Shown: positions 56,318 to 64,000, counted from the first letter of the stretch. The stretch is 64,000 bases of DNA from Bacteroidaceae bacterium (GCA_017470425.1 JAFUYT010000028.1:1-64000), one strand, 5' to 3'. Notes: generated from the sequence alone by a model not told the origin. Translations and numbers: made by a program.

Positions 56318-59300
56318 ATGAAAAAGAAATTACTAACAATGGCCGTGGCACTGGTGTGCGCGGTGGGTAGTTGGGCGGATGGCTATACAGACTTTCTGAA
56401 CATAGCCAATGGCTATGAGGAAGTGACGACAATAGCCAATATGACAAGTTCTGACTATTATTATGTATTGGCTCCTGCTGAAACAACGAGTTTGATTGTT
56501 GGAATTGGTGCATATGAGGGGAAGCCCAATTGGGCATCTGAAGATTCGAAAGCGCTGAGGTACAAGAGTGCGCTCACGAATCCTATAACAGATGCAACAA
56601 ACTTTTTTATCCTTTCCGCAGAAGATGACGGCATAAACATGAGGAATGTAGGTTACAACAATACAACCTATTTCCAGACTCATGATAATGCTGGATATAT
56701 GTGGGTCAATACCGGTGAAGGTTCAGCGAATGGTTGGACCAAGCTCCTTCCTGCATACGATAGTGAAAATGGATATTGGCTATTTGAGAATGGTAAGTAT
56801 CCTGTGTCAAGTGGGAACTGGGCTTGCGGTTACTTAGGCCCTTGGAACAAAAACGTTGCTGCTGGTGAGGCGATAGCCGCAAACCGCAAAAATGTTAAAG
56901 ACGACTGGGCAGGCCATTATAAAGTATATCGAATCAAGCGTACACGTTATACGAAGGATGTTGCCCGTAATAATCCTGATGTAACGAGCACATATTTGAC
57001 AAACCCAAGCTTTGAAACAGACGGTAATAAATCAGCGTCTAATGCAACTCTTACTATAACAGGATGGACAGAAAGTGATCCAGGCGGAAATAGTAATACG
57101 GATTTGTGTGATAAAACAACTGCAAATCATTCTTTATATGGTACAACAGTAACTCCTAATGATGGCACATATTATCTGTTTTTTAGAAAAGGATGGAATA
57201 GCGGTGGAAACTTTACTTTCACATCCAATTCTATGACCCTTCCAGCAGGAGTTTATTCTTTATCTGCTGATTATAAAATGGTTGAGGGCTATGACAATGA
57301 TAATCAAAAGACTGGTAATACAAGTGTGACATTAACCTTTGGAGACAATACAATTGAAGTTAAAGGAGCTACTCAGAGAAAGGGCGGAGATTCAACGACA
57401 GACTTTGTTTCTGGCGCATGGAAGTCACTAACTCTTGATTTCACATTAGAAACAGAAACGTCTAATAGTGTTGTAATAAAACTAACCAGTGGAGGTGTAC
57501 GACGTGCAGATTTCTGTATTGATAATGTTCGTCTGATATACTCTCCCCTTGCTGATAGCGATGACTATGCAGAATTATCATCGGCTATTTCAACCGCTGA
57601 AAGTTTCACGACTTTTGGATTTGATGATGGGGAATATGCCCCGTATAACGTTAAGCCTTATTTAACAGCAGCTCAAGCCATAAACCAAGAAGAGAGCAAT
57701 GCTTATAATATTGTCCGTGGACTTATTGAGTCTCTAAACTCTATTACCCCCAATGATGGCGAAGTAAACGCTATCTTTGATGGCTCATTTGAACATGATT
57801 ACAGTGGACAGACAGGCAATGTACAGCCTCTTGGCTGGTATCGTGTGAAGAATACTACAGATGATGGCTATCATGTTAGATATGTAACGAAGTCTTCAAA
57901 TGCCGGCGTTGACTATACTTCATCTGATTGTGCATTGTTCACGAAACTTCAGGCATATTATGGTTGGGATTCTAATTATATAATGCCTCTGAAGGCGAAC
58001 ACCTATTATACAGTTTCATTTATAGCTGGTGGAGCGGGAGACTGTGATGATTTAACGAATAACATTGACATCATCAATCCATCTGAGGAAACGACTCGCA
58101 TCAAGACTTATACAGTTCCTAACAAAACAGCCAACACTGATGCGTCGTCTAATAGTTGGATGACTGTGTCCGCAACATTTAAAACGGGAGATGCGGGGAA
58201 CTATGTTCTCGGATTAGTGCCCAGAAATTCTGAGAATAAGGACCAGAATCAGTTCTTGTATGGAGATATTTCTCTGGTTCGTGCTACAGCTTCGGAAATC
58301 AAGCCCTTCCTTGCTGAGGAAATCACTGTAGCTAACGCCACATACAATAGCGGAGCTAACGTAGGTACGGGTGTGTTCCAGATTCCTGCAGCTGCTGGTG
58401 ATGCTTTCAATACGGCCATTAACACAACTGCGCAAGGCGTTTATGAAAATGCAAGTGCTACAGCAGACAATGTGGCTAATGCTATTACAAATCTGAAGGC
58501 AGCGGAAGAGGCTTATGCCGATGCTACTTTGAATGCTCCCGCAACAGGAAAGAGATATAATATTCTCATGGCAAAAAGTGGCCATGCTAATGAAGGGAAG
58601 GCTGTTGTTGTTAGCCAAGGAACTTCTGATAGCCATAATCCTACAGGTTATCTTATGGGTACCACAGCTCTCCCTGCTGATTATCTCAACCAAGCTTTTA
58701 TCTTCACCTCCGCCGAGGATGAAGAACATCCCAATAGATATTACATAAGTATTGAACGTCCTGAGGGTACGGTATATGTAACGAATGGAACAACAAATGG
58801 TAGTGATCGAGGTGGTGACTGGGGCTTGTCTCAAATTCAGGGAAATACAGATTCCAGTAAGAAGCTGGCGTTTGATATAGCAGCCACTAATGTTGCAAAT
58901 GTTTTCAATATTGTTAATACAGCAAATGGCAATAAAGTTGCAGCACAAGATGGGGGATCTTTATATACCGAGAATTCGAATCCAGCCTTCTCTGTCGCCG
59001 AAGCCACTCCGGCCAGCGTATCCGTCAACCTCGCTGCTGGCAAGTACGGTACTCGTATCTTCCCCTTCGTGCCCTCATTGCCGTCTGAAGTGAAGGCATA
59101 TTCTTGCAAAGCCGTTGACGGTTCAACGTTGACGCTGGAAGAAGTGACTACTCCTGAAGCAAATGTGCCTTACATCATTTATTCTGAGGATGGCTATACC
59201 GGTGCTGCTCTCACCGGCTATGGCACAGCTGCAGCTACAAGCTACACTACAGGCTATCTGACAGGTATCTACAATACTCCGACGATAGAAGCTAATGCAA

Positions 59301-59581
59301 ATCACTATGTCCTCCAGACGAAAGATAATGGTGAACAGGCGTTCTGCATCGTGACGGAAGACTTTACGAACACTGCACCCTATCGCGCTTATTTGACTTA
59401 CGAAGCACCGGCTGGGGTAAAGGTTCTCAACTTCTCCTTTGATGATACACCGACCGCCGTCAATGGTATCGATGTTACACAGAATGAGAAAGCGACCATC
59501 TATAACCTCGCAGGCCAGCGCCTCAACAAGGCACAGAAGGGCGTGAACATCATCAATGGTAAGAAGGTTCTGATTAAGTGA
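56318..59581 (+). CDS. Large secreted protein with sorting-type tail (third)
   Basis: The 1087-aa product has a signal peptide (MKKKLLTMAVALVCAVGSWA). An N-terminal ricin/jelly-roll-like region (about 25-200, ANMTSSDYYYVLAPAETTSL) is followed by a carbohydrate-binding-like beta domain (NPSFETDGNKSASNATLTIT, about 228-400). A second similar domain (AIFDGSFEHDYSGQTGNVQP, about 487-650) and a helical spacer (about 660-740) come next. The shared C-terminal module ends IYNLAGQRLNKAQKGVNIIN with KKVLIK. The CBM-like domains suggest glycan binding at the cell surface. It is AT-rich like its neighbour and followed by a degenerate copy of a C-terminal tail. Confidence 0.82.
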   Translation: MKKKLLTMAVALVCAVGSWADGYTDFLNIANGYEEVTTIANMTSSDYYYVLAPAETTSLIVGIGAYEGKPNWASEDSKALRYKSALTNPITDATNFFILSAEDDGINMRNVGYNNTTYFQTHDNAGYMWVNTGEGSANGWTKLLPAYDSENGYWLFENGKYPVSSGNWACGYLGPWNKNVAAGEAIAANRKNVKDDWAGHYKVYRIKRTRYTKDVARNNPDVTSTYLTNPSFETDGNKSASNATLTITGWTESDPGGNSNTDLCDKTTANHSLYGTTVTPNDGTYYLFFRKGWNSGGNFTFTSNSMTLPAGVYSLSADYKMVEGYDNDNQKTGNTSVTLTFGDNTIEVKGATQRKGGDSTTDFVSGAWKSLTLDFTLETETSNSVVIKLTSGGVRRADFCIDNVRLIYSPLADSDDYAELSSAISTAESFTTFGFDDGEYAPYNVKPYLTAAQAINQEESNAYNIVRGLIESLNSITPNDGEVNAIFDGSFEHDYSGQTGNVQPLGWYRVKNTTDDGYHVRYVTKSSNAGVDYTSSDCALFTKLQAYYGWDSNYIMPLKANTYYTVSFIAGGAGDCDDLTNNIDIINPSEETTRIKTYTVPNKTANTDASSNSWMTVSATFKTGDAGNYVLGLVPRNSENKDQNQFLYGDISLVRATASEIKPFLAEEITVANATYNSGANVGTGVFQIPAAAGDAFNTAINTTAQGVYENASATADNVANAITNLKAAEEAYADATLNAPATGKRYNILMAKSGHANEGKAVVVSQGTSDSHNPTGYLMGTTALPADYLNQAFIFTSAEDEEHPNRYYISIERPEGTVYVTNGTTNGSDRGGDWGLSQIQGNTDSSKKLAFDIAATNVANVFNIVNTANGNKVAAQDGGSLYTENSNPAFSVAEATPASVSVNLAAGKYGTRIFPFVPSLPSEVKAYSCKAVDGSTLTLEEVTTPEANVPYIIYSEDGYTGAALTGYGTAAATSYTTGYLTGIYNTPTIEANANHYVLQTKDNGEQAFCIVTEDFTNTAPYRAYLTYEAPAGVKVLNFSFDDTPTAVNGIDVTQNEKATIYNLAGQRLNKAQKGVNIINGKKVLIK

Positions 59582-59608
59582 ATGCAATGAAAGTTAACTT
59601 TCAAATTG

Positions 59609-59647
59609 CTGAACGTGAAGAACGTATCTAAGGTTCTCGTGAAGTAA
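59609..59647 (+). pseudogene. Vestigial C-terminal tail of a secreted protein
   Basis: Reads LNVKNVSKVLVK then stop, matching the last dozen residues (..GKKVLVK) of the large secreted proteins. It lies just after the intact gene and points to a past tail swap or a deleted paralogue. Confidence 0.6.
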
Positions 59648-59748
59648 GAGAGAAATTCATGAATAACCATGAATGAAGCCACGCGCTCAAACTTGTTCGC
59701 TTGAAACTTCAAGAATTAATCATAAATTATCAAAGGTATCAGACAACT

Positions 59749-59910
59749 ATGAAAAAGAAAACATATATCATTCCTGTCCTGAAGGCTCATTATTTGAATA
59801 TGTCCAATGGCATTATGTTATCTCTTAGCGGAGAGACTTCTGCGGATAATGGAAAAACAATGGACACGAAAGAACAAGGCGACTGGAACATCTGGTCCGA
59901 CGAAGAATAA
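59749..59910 (+). CDS. Companion peptide 3 (53 aa, DW motif)
   Basis: Begins MKKKTYIIPVLKAHYLNMSN and ends KEQGDWNIWSDEE. It lies 167 bp after the third large secreted gene and 15 bp before a strong hairpin. The middle (GIMLSLSGETSADNGKT) is Ser-rich. The tail shares EQGDW with peptide 2 and DWNIW with peptide 1, which links all three into one family despite weak similarity between 1 and 2. Function unknown. Confidence 0.72.
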   Translation: MKKKTYIIPVLKAHYLNMSNGIMLSLSGETSADNGKTMDTKEQGDWNIWSDEE

Positions 59911-59925
59911 TCACACTCCTAACCG

Positions 59926-59956
59926 CCGCCCGGCGGTGCATGAAGCTGCCGGGCGG
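59926..59956 (+). terminator. GC-rich hairpin after companion peptide 3
   Basis: Perfect 9-bp arms CCGCCCGGC and GCCGGGCGG, followed by TTAT. A second hairpin (GTCCTGCGCT...AGCGCGGGAC) follows at 60015-60038 and shares 26 bp with 61130-61155. Confidence 0.7.
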
Positions 59957-60073
59957 TTATACCCCGCACCAGGGGTCGTTTCTCCTGGTTGTTAGTTATA
60001 ATTGTTAGTATGATGTCCTGCGCTGTGAAGCGCGGGACATTTTCGTTGATAGGTACAAATTTCCCCCGTTTCT

Positions 60074-60105
60074 TTTGGCCGTTCGGAATTAATAAGTACC
60101 TTTGC
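60074..60105 (+). promoter_or_regulatory. Consensus promoter of the MNT-HEPN pair
   Basis: TTTG at 60074 and TACCTTTGC at 60097, 19 bp apart: both Bacteroidota promoter elements at ideal spacing. Confidence 0.8.
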
Positions 60106-60131
60106 ACCCAGAAACCATCTAAGGGGTGTAT

Positions 60132-60449
60132 ATGGATAGTAAACAGGTAATAGATAACATCAAAGGTGTAGCTACCACGGTGTTGCCGAAGGGGAGCACG
60201 CTCTATCTATATGGCTCCCGTGCACGTGGTGATGCCCGCGATGATTCTGACTGGGATTTGCTTCTGCTTCTCGATAAGCCGAAACTTGAGTTTGAGGATT
60301 TTGACAAGTACTCCTATCCTTTCGTGGAAATGGGATGGCAGATTGGTGAGGACATACGGCCCCACGCATATACCATGAATGAGTGGTTCAACGGTCCTCA
60401 TTCCATGTTCTTTTACAACGTCGAAGAGGACAAAAAAGTATTGCTATGA
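60132..60449 (+). CDS. MNT-type nucleotidyltransferase
   Basis: The 105-aa minimal nucleotidyltransferase has the motif LYLYGSRARGDARDDSDWDL (G-S-x10-D-x-D, about 26-45) with both catalytic aspartates. MNT proteins paired with HEPN proteins form toxin-antitoxin modules in which the MNT partner neutralises the HEPN RNase, in known cases by AMP addition to a tyrosine. ATG 60132 was chosen over an in-frame GTG at 60126. Overlaps the HEPN gene by 4 bp. Confidence 0.85.
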   Translation: MDSKQVIDNIKGVATTVLPKGSTLYLYGSRARGDARDDSDWDLLLLLDKPKLEFEDFDKYSYPFVEMGWQIGEDIRPHAYTMNEWFNGPHSMFFYNVEEDKKVLL

Positions 60450-60856
60450 GTTTAAGCAACGACGAACGACAAGTAATTGTCTCCCGCGAAATGGAGAAAG
60501 CACAAAAGACTTTCGATGACATGCTCTTCTGCGCCCAAGAAGGGAAATGGGAAGCTGCTGCCAACCGTCTCTACTACGCTCTTTTCCATGCTATGTCAGC
60601 GCTACTTATCAATGATGGACATTATGTGAAGTCTCACCGAGGCCTGATGGCCATGTTTGGTGAGCACTATATCCGACCTGGGATTTTCGACCGCAAAGAT
60701 GGTTCCCTTTTATCCGACTTGGTCATCATGCGCGACAATGCCGACTATAACTGTTTCTTCGAAGCCAATGAAGAGAAATTGTCACCTTTCATTGACCCGA
60801 CGCGCCTGCTCATTGATAAGATAAGATGTTATATCGCAGGCGCAAGGGAATGTTAA
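60446..60856 (+). CDS. HEPN domain protein (toxin candidate)
   Basis: The 136-aa helical protein has the HEPN core EAAANRLYYALFHAMSALLI (about 38-57) and a second conserved region IMRDNADYNCFF (about 94-105). The R-x4-Tyr here stands where RNase-active HEPN proteins have R-x4-6-His, so RNase activity is uncertain. It is coupled to the MNT gene (ATGA overlap). The last 35 bp region of the gene is duplicated at 61494-61528, across an inserted repeat-rich segment. Confidence 0.82.
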   Translation: MSLSNDERQVIVSREMEKAQKTFDDMLFCAQEGKWEAAANRLYYALFHAMSALLINDGHYVKSHRGLMAMFGEHYIRPGIFDRKDGSLLSDLVIMRDNADYNCFFEANEEKLSPFIDPTRLLIDKIRCYIAGAREC

Positions 60857-60859
60857 TTG
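60825..60859. repeat. 35-bp direct repeat, left copy (end of HEPN gene)
   Basis: GATGTTATATCGCAGGCGC and flank; matches 61494-61528 with only a few mismatches. The two bracket about 630 bp. Confidence 0.8.
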
Positions 60860-61148
60860 ATCCTTCCTGAATGGATTAACATATAAGAGGGAAAGAAAAT
60901 CTCTGCGAGCTCTGCCTAAGCCTCCACCAGCGAAGCGTGGAGGCTGGCTCTGCGAGCTCCCGAAGGTCAGAGGAAAGGCTCTCGCTCACAAGGGGACAGG
61001 CTCAAATAATCAACGCTCCTCTGCTGCCTCTGCGTAGAAAATAAGATAACGAGTAGTAAAGGGATTCAGGCAACCGAGGTATCGCCTTCGACATGCTGCC
61101 ATCATTCTTTCAACGCAAAGACGCCAAGGCGCTGTGAAGCGCGGGACA
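60860..61148. other. Repeat mosaic without genes
   Basis: Holds a hairpin (GCCTCCAC...GTGGAGGC, 60928-60953) flanked by CTCTGCGAGCTC repeats, a fragment shared with 53232-53282 (61084-61132) and a fragment shared with 60021-60046 (61130-61155). No convincing gene. Confidence 0.6.
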
Positions 61149-61149
61149 T

Positions 61150-61434
61150 TTTCGTCAGTACAGGTGTACTACCGTCGGCCGAAAGGGCTAGGGGTGTTGG
61201 CTGAAGGGCGGCGGGGTGTTGGCTGAAAGGACAGGAGGTGTTGGCTGAAAGGACAGGAGGTGTTGGCTGAAAGGACAGAGGGTGTCAGGTGGATCACCGT
61301 GGTGATCCACCCGACGGGTCGCGAGGTGCAGCGCAGAAGGACGCGTCGTTTCGGGTGGATCACCTTGGTGATCCACCTGATATGTTGTGGGGTGTGGTGG
61401 CGAAGGGCTTGACGTGTGTCCCGACAGGACATGG
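61150..61434. repeat. Phased 22-bp array with palindromes (array 2)
   Basis: From 61171 to 61434 twelve units keep an exact 22-bp phase. Units at 61193, 61215, 61237 and 61259 are almost identical (GGTGTTGGCTGAAAGGACAG); the one at 61391 (GGTGTGGTGGCGAAGGGCTT) returns to that type in phase after five divergent units. Palindromes lie inside: AGTACA-GG-TGTACT (61157), GGTGGATCACC-GT-GGTGATCCACC (61288-61311) and a near copy at 61353-61378. The period and changing dyads match array 1 at 39-395, though the sequences differ. Confidence 0.8.
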
Positions 61435-61493
61435 AGTTGTTGCCCAAAGCTGGCAGCGATTAGGCTGTCTTCTGCTGATTAATTTTATTTTAT

Positions 61494-61528
61494 GATGTTA
61501 TATCGCAGGCGCCGGGAAATGTTAATTG
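61494..61528. repeat. 35-bp direct repeat, right copy
   Basis: Second copy of the HEPN 3' end; see 60825-60859. It marks the right edge of the inserted repeat segment. Confidence 0.8.
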
Positions 61529-61662
61529 TTGGAAAAACGGACAAAGGATGTGATTTGCGACCTATCGACCTGATTTGACAGGACTGCAATAAAAATAAGT
61601 TTGGGTGAAATAATTTTAGTTGGAATGCTGCATTTTATGGGCAAAGGTGCGTGCTAAAAGAA

Positions 61663-61681
61663 TATTTTTGCGTATGTTTGC
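61663..61681 (+). promoter_or_regulatory. Two overlapping -7 boxes
   Basis: TATTTTTGC (61663) and TATGTTTGC (61673), both TAnnTTTGC, upstream of the phosphatase start. Confidence 0.55.
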
Positions 61682-61695
61682 AGACGCAAAAAGCA

Positions 61696-62163
61696 ATGAC
61701 GACGATGAAAAGGATATTGTTTGTGTGCCACGGGAATATCTGCAGGAGCCCGATGGCGGAGTTCGTGATGAAGGATCTGGTGGCGAAGGCGGGACGCGCC
61801 GGGGAGTATGAGATTGCTTCTGCCGCCACCTCGACCGAGGAGATCGGGAATCCTGTATATCCTCCGGCACGGCGCAAGCTGGCGGAGCACGGCATCAGCT
61901 GCGCGGGCAAGACGGCGCGGCAGATGACGCGCGCAGACTATGACCGCTACGACCTGCTCATCGGGATGGACGACTGGAACATCCGCAATATGCTGCGCAT
62001 CTGCGGCAGCGACCCTGACGACAAGATCCACAAGCTGCTCTCTTATGTGCCGGAGGGCTCACGGCGCTATGGGGCCGACGTGGCCGACCCGTGGTACACG
62101 GGCGACTTCGAGGCGACCTGGCAGGATGTCGTGGCGGGTTGCCAGGGCCTCTTGCGCATTTAA
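61696..62163 (+). CDS. Low molecular weight protein tyrosine phosphatase
   Basis: The 155-aa enzyme removes phosphate from phosphotyrosine or acts as an arsenate-reductase-like relative. It has the P-loop VCHGNICRSPMAEFV with the nucleophilic Cys and C-x5-RS, and the general-acid loop VADPWYTGDFEATW near residue 132. The start is 61696 (MTTMKR) or 61705 (MKRILF), the latter being the family's usual start. It often regulates exopolysaccharide tyrosine kinases, but none is in the window. Convergent with rsmD, 4-bp overlap at the ends. Confidence 0.93.
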   Translation: MTTMKRILFVCHGNICRSPMAEFVMKDLVAKAGRAGEYEIASAATSTEEIGNPVYPPARRKLAEHGISCAGKTARQMTRADYDRYDLLIGMDDWNIRNMLRICGSDPDDKIHKLLSYVPEGSRRYGADVADPWYTGDFEATWQDVVAGCQGLLRI

Positions 62164-62699
62164 CGGAAGAGGGAGAAGTTGACGCTTCCGTAGGCGCGAT
62201 GCCCGATGAAATGGGGATTTCCTGAGAAGTCCTGTGCCTTGCCATGCTCCAGGACGAAGAGGCCGCCAGGATTCAATAATGAAGTCTGAAAGACCTGGTC
62301 GGGAAGCTGTTCGAGCTCGGGCAGGGCGTAGGGGGGATCGGCAAAGATGAAGTCGTAGGTGGCAGGCGTCTTGCGAAGGAAGCGGAGGACATCGGCGCGC
62401 AGGAGGGTGACGTCCTCCTCGGCTCGCAGCTGGCGCAGGAACTGACGGATGAAGCTGATGTGCTGCGGGTCGAGCTCCACGGCGGTGACATGGCGGCAGC
62501 CACGGGAGAGGAGTTCGAGGGTGATGCTGCCGGTGCCCGCGAACAGGTCGAGGGCTGTCGGCGCCTCCTCCTCGAAGTCGATATAGGAGCGGAGGACGTT
62601 GAAGAGGTTCTCCTTGGCGAAGTCCGTCGTGGGGCGCGCCTTGAAGGTGCGGGGTACGTCGAAGTGGCGCCCGCGGTATTTTCCGGCTACTACTCTCAT
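62160..62699 (-). CDS. rsmD: 16S rRNA (guanine-966 N2)-methyltransferase
   Basis: Methylates G966 of 16S rRNA. The 179-aa protein starts MRVVAGKYRGRHFDVPRTFK, a family hallmark, with RPTTDFAKENLFNVL, the SAM motif LDLFAGTGSITLELLSRGC and the catalytic FIFADPPYALPEL. ATG 62699 was chosen because the longer frame is Pro/Arg-rich and antisense-like. It overlaps the DUF3822 gene by 4 bp (ATGA). Confidence 0.94.
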   Translation of the reverse strand: MRVVAGKYRGRHFDVPRTFKARPTTDFAKENLFNVLRSYIDFEEEAPTALDLFAGTGSITLELLSRGCRHVTAVELDPQHISFIRQFLRQLRAEEDVTLLRADVLRFLRKTPATYDFIFADPPYALPELEQLPDQVFQTSLLNPGGLFVLEHGKAQDFSGNPHFIGHRAYGSVNFSLFR

Positions 62700-63529
62700 A
62701 GGCGATTCAGGAGGAGGGCTTTCAGGTCGGCGGGCACCTGCTGCTCGGCGGCGAGGGCGACGCGGGGGAAGAGGTCCTCGTGGCGGATGGCATCCACGTG
62801 GAGGATGTACTCTGCGAGTCCGCGGCGGAGCTCCTGCCACTGGTCGGCATCAGAGAGGCAGAGGACGAGGTGGTCGGTGAGCGACTGCATCCCGAGGAGC
62901 TGCCATACGTTGAGGGCGTAGTACTGCACATCGACATCGCTCTCTGCAGCGTAGGTGTTGGCCAGGCGGAGGTGTCCGCTGTCGAAGGCGAAGAGGGAGA
63001 AGCCACCCTCCTCGGGGCAGAGGAAGAGGCGGCGGGAGCTGTCGCGGCGGCTGTCCTCCTCGAAGCGCAGGAGGCGCTCCATCAGCATGGCGCGCGAGGC
63101 GAAGAAGCGCGCCGTGGGGTAGAACTGGAGGATGGTCTCCTCGACATCGCGGGGGATGGCATAGAGCTCCACGGACTCCAGCTGCGGCTGGATGGTGTAG
63201 GCCACGCGCACGGCGTCCCGGTCCTCGGCGGCGAAGGCCAGATGGTAGAGGTCGGCCGCCTCGTCGCGCCGGAACTCCTCGAGGGGGATGCGCGTGGCGG
63301 GCGAACAGATCAGGACGTAGGTCTGGTCGATCTGCCGGTTGAAGTAGTCGGGGCGGGCGAGCTCCTGCTGGAGCTGCGTGGCCAGCGGCACGGCGTCGGC
63401 GCGGCGGAAATGCTCGCCGCGGACGAGGCTCCCGGACTGCGGGTCGCAGACGAAAAAAGAAAATCCATCCGCGTGAATGCGGATGGATAAGGTGAGGGGA
63501 TGATAGGTCTTATTCCCAGTTGCCGGCAT
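62696..63529 (-). CDS. DUF3822 family protein
   Basis: The product (277 aa from ATG 63529) contains LTLSIRIHADGFSFFVCDPQ near the start and alternating strands and helices in a two-lobed ASKHA-like pattern (SSRRLFLCPEEGGFSLFAFD). This fits DUF3822, found beside rsmD in Bacteroidales. Function unknown. The start overlaps the end of the next gene by 20 bp; a further ATG at 63556 is possible but overlaps more. Confidence 0.78.
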   Translation of the reverse strand: MPATGNKTYHPLTLSIRIHADGFSFFVCDPQSGSLVRGEHFRRADAVPLATQLQQELARPDYFNRQIDQTYVLICSPATRIPLEEFRRDEAADLYHLAFAAEDRDAVRVAYTIQPQLESVELYAIPRDVEETILQFYPTARFFASRAMLMERLLRFEEDSRRDSSRRLFLCPEEGGFSLFAFDSGHLRLANTYAAESDVDVQYYALNVWQLLGMQSLTDHLVLCLSDADQWQELRRGLAEYILHVDAIRHEDLFPRVALAAEQQVPADLKALLLNRL

Positions 63530-64000
63530 TGTTGTTCCAGTTATTGAGGTCACCAATCTTCAAGCCAGGATAGTTGCCCATGTCATCGGCCAGCTGGCGA
63601 CGGTTGACGATGAGGCGGTCACCGTTGCGGCCCATGTTCTTGAGGAACGACTCGTCGGGAGCGCAGCACTCCATGACGTACTGGGTGGTACCGGAACGCG
63701 TGATGGAGAGGAAGGTCTCCAGATGGAAGGTGTCGCCCTCAGCGTAGGGGATGTAGCGGAGGGAGTCGGGATTGAAGCCTTCGCCGAAGAGGGAGTCGGA
63801 GAGGTTCACCCACGTGGTGTCGCGGCGGAAGCCCTGCAGGCCGTTGGCAGCGATGGCAGCCTGGTCGCCGCTGTTGACGATGGCGGCAGCCTTGGCCTCG
63901 GTGAGGCCCTTCTCCATCTGTTCGTCGGAGAGGACGCCTTCCTTCACGATCTTAGGAATACGGCCGTTGCGCACGAACTCCACGAGTTTCCACAGGCTGT
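63510..64000 (-). CDS. Hypothetical protein, 5' end outside the window
   Basis: The frame is open to the window edge (SLWKLVEFVRNGRIPKIVKE and onward, about 163 residues seen) and ends NNWNNNAGNWE. It contains an Asp/Glu-rich region and a GFRRDTTWVNLSDSLFGEG segment. I recognise the general type as a Bacteroidales hypothetical protein, often with an N-terminal membrane segment, which would lie outside the window. Function unknown. Likely first gene of an operon with the DUF3822 gene and rsmD. Confidence 0.7.
   Translation of the reverse strand, partial: SLWKLVEFVRNGRIPKIVKEGVLSDEQMEKGLTEAKAAAIVNSGDQAAIAANGLQGFRRDTTWVNLSDSLFGEGFNPDSLRYIPYAEGDTFHLETFLSITRSGTTQYVMECCAPDESFLKNMGRNGDRLIVNRRQLADDMGNYPGLKIGDLNNWNNNAGNWE

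Noticed and set aside
58214..58948. Minus-strand frame of 244 codons
   Set aside because: Antisense to the third large secreted protein; Cys/Ile/Ser-rich without start context or promoter.
61169..61447. Minus-strand repeat-encoded protein in array 2
   Set aside because: The repeated SFQPTP/FSQHP sequence is only a translation of the 22-bp units; period 22 is not a multiple of 3, so the frame changes each unit.

Overview
The window looks like a chromosomal segment of a Bacteroidales bacterium, most likely Prevotella or a close relative. The main evidence is the promoter code: genes are preceded by the Bacteroidota -7 box TAnnTTTG(C), with no Shine-Dalgarno sequences. The gene content agrees: S46 and S9 dipeptidyl peptidases, a Wzi-type barrel, a Bacteroidota-type inositol-lipid locus, DUF4292 and DUF3822 proteins, and large secreted proteins ending in a short 'YNLAGQR...GKKVLVK' tail. 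The organism call is inference; there is no rRNA here.

Layout. 1-4.9 kb: a 22-23 bp phased array of changing palindromes, then an AT-richer, decaying restriction-modification island bracketed by two copies of an 82-bp hairpin element. 4.96-10.9 kb: inositol locus, all on the minus strand (myo-inositol phosphate synthase, HAD phosphatase, CDP-alcohol phosphatidyltransferase, ATP-grasp enzyme, nucleotidyltransferase, YbhN-like membrane protein), followed by tRNA-Lys and an Ala-rich lipoprotein. 11.9-16.4 kb: Wzi barrel, small lipoprotein, GH2 glycosidase. 16.4-25.3 kb: nucleotide and arginine metabolism (upp, argH, pyrE), a Nudix hydrolase, an S46 peptidase, and divergent dgt/dut. 25.3-30.4 kb: envelope operon (TPR lipoprotein, DUF4292 lipoprotein, EnvC-like activator) and metF. 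30.4-38.1 kb: low-GC accessory block with a PIN toxin-antitoxin remnant, dinD and a large secreted protein, each behind a copy of one promoter-leader module. A three-gene operon with two paralogous C-terminally membrane-anchored proteins follows. 38.1-53.2 kb: housekeeping genes (O-methyltransferase, aroQ, polyprenyl synthase, polA, CYTH protein, prfB, acyl-CoA ligase, M20 deacylase, DPP IV, purD, two membrane proteins). 53.2-61.6 kb: second low-GC accessory block with a structured leader RNA, two more large secreted proteins with companion peptides, an MNT/HEPN pair and a second 22-bp phased array. 61.7-64 kb: LMW tyrosine phosphatase, rsmD, DUF3822 protein and a partial gene.

Three features stand out. 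(1) Each of the three large secreted proteins is followed by a ~51-54 aa peptide beginning MxKxY and ending in a Gly/Gln-Asp-Trp motif, then a GC-rich hairpin. (2) Palindromes are everywhere: two 22-bp phased arrays, GC-rich palindromic repeats inserted in frame in several housekeeping genes, two very long palindromes inside an O-methyltransferase gene, and a perfect mirror promoter upstream of polA. (3) An operon of two paralogous C-terminally anchored membrane proteins of unknown function looks like a candidate membrane-acting system. All functional statements rest on sequence reading alone; no database search was run.
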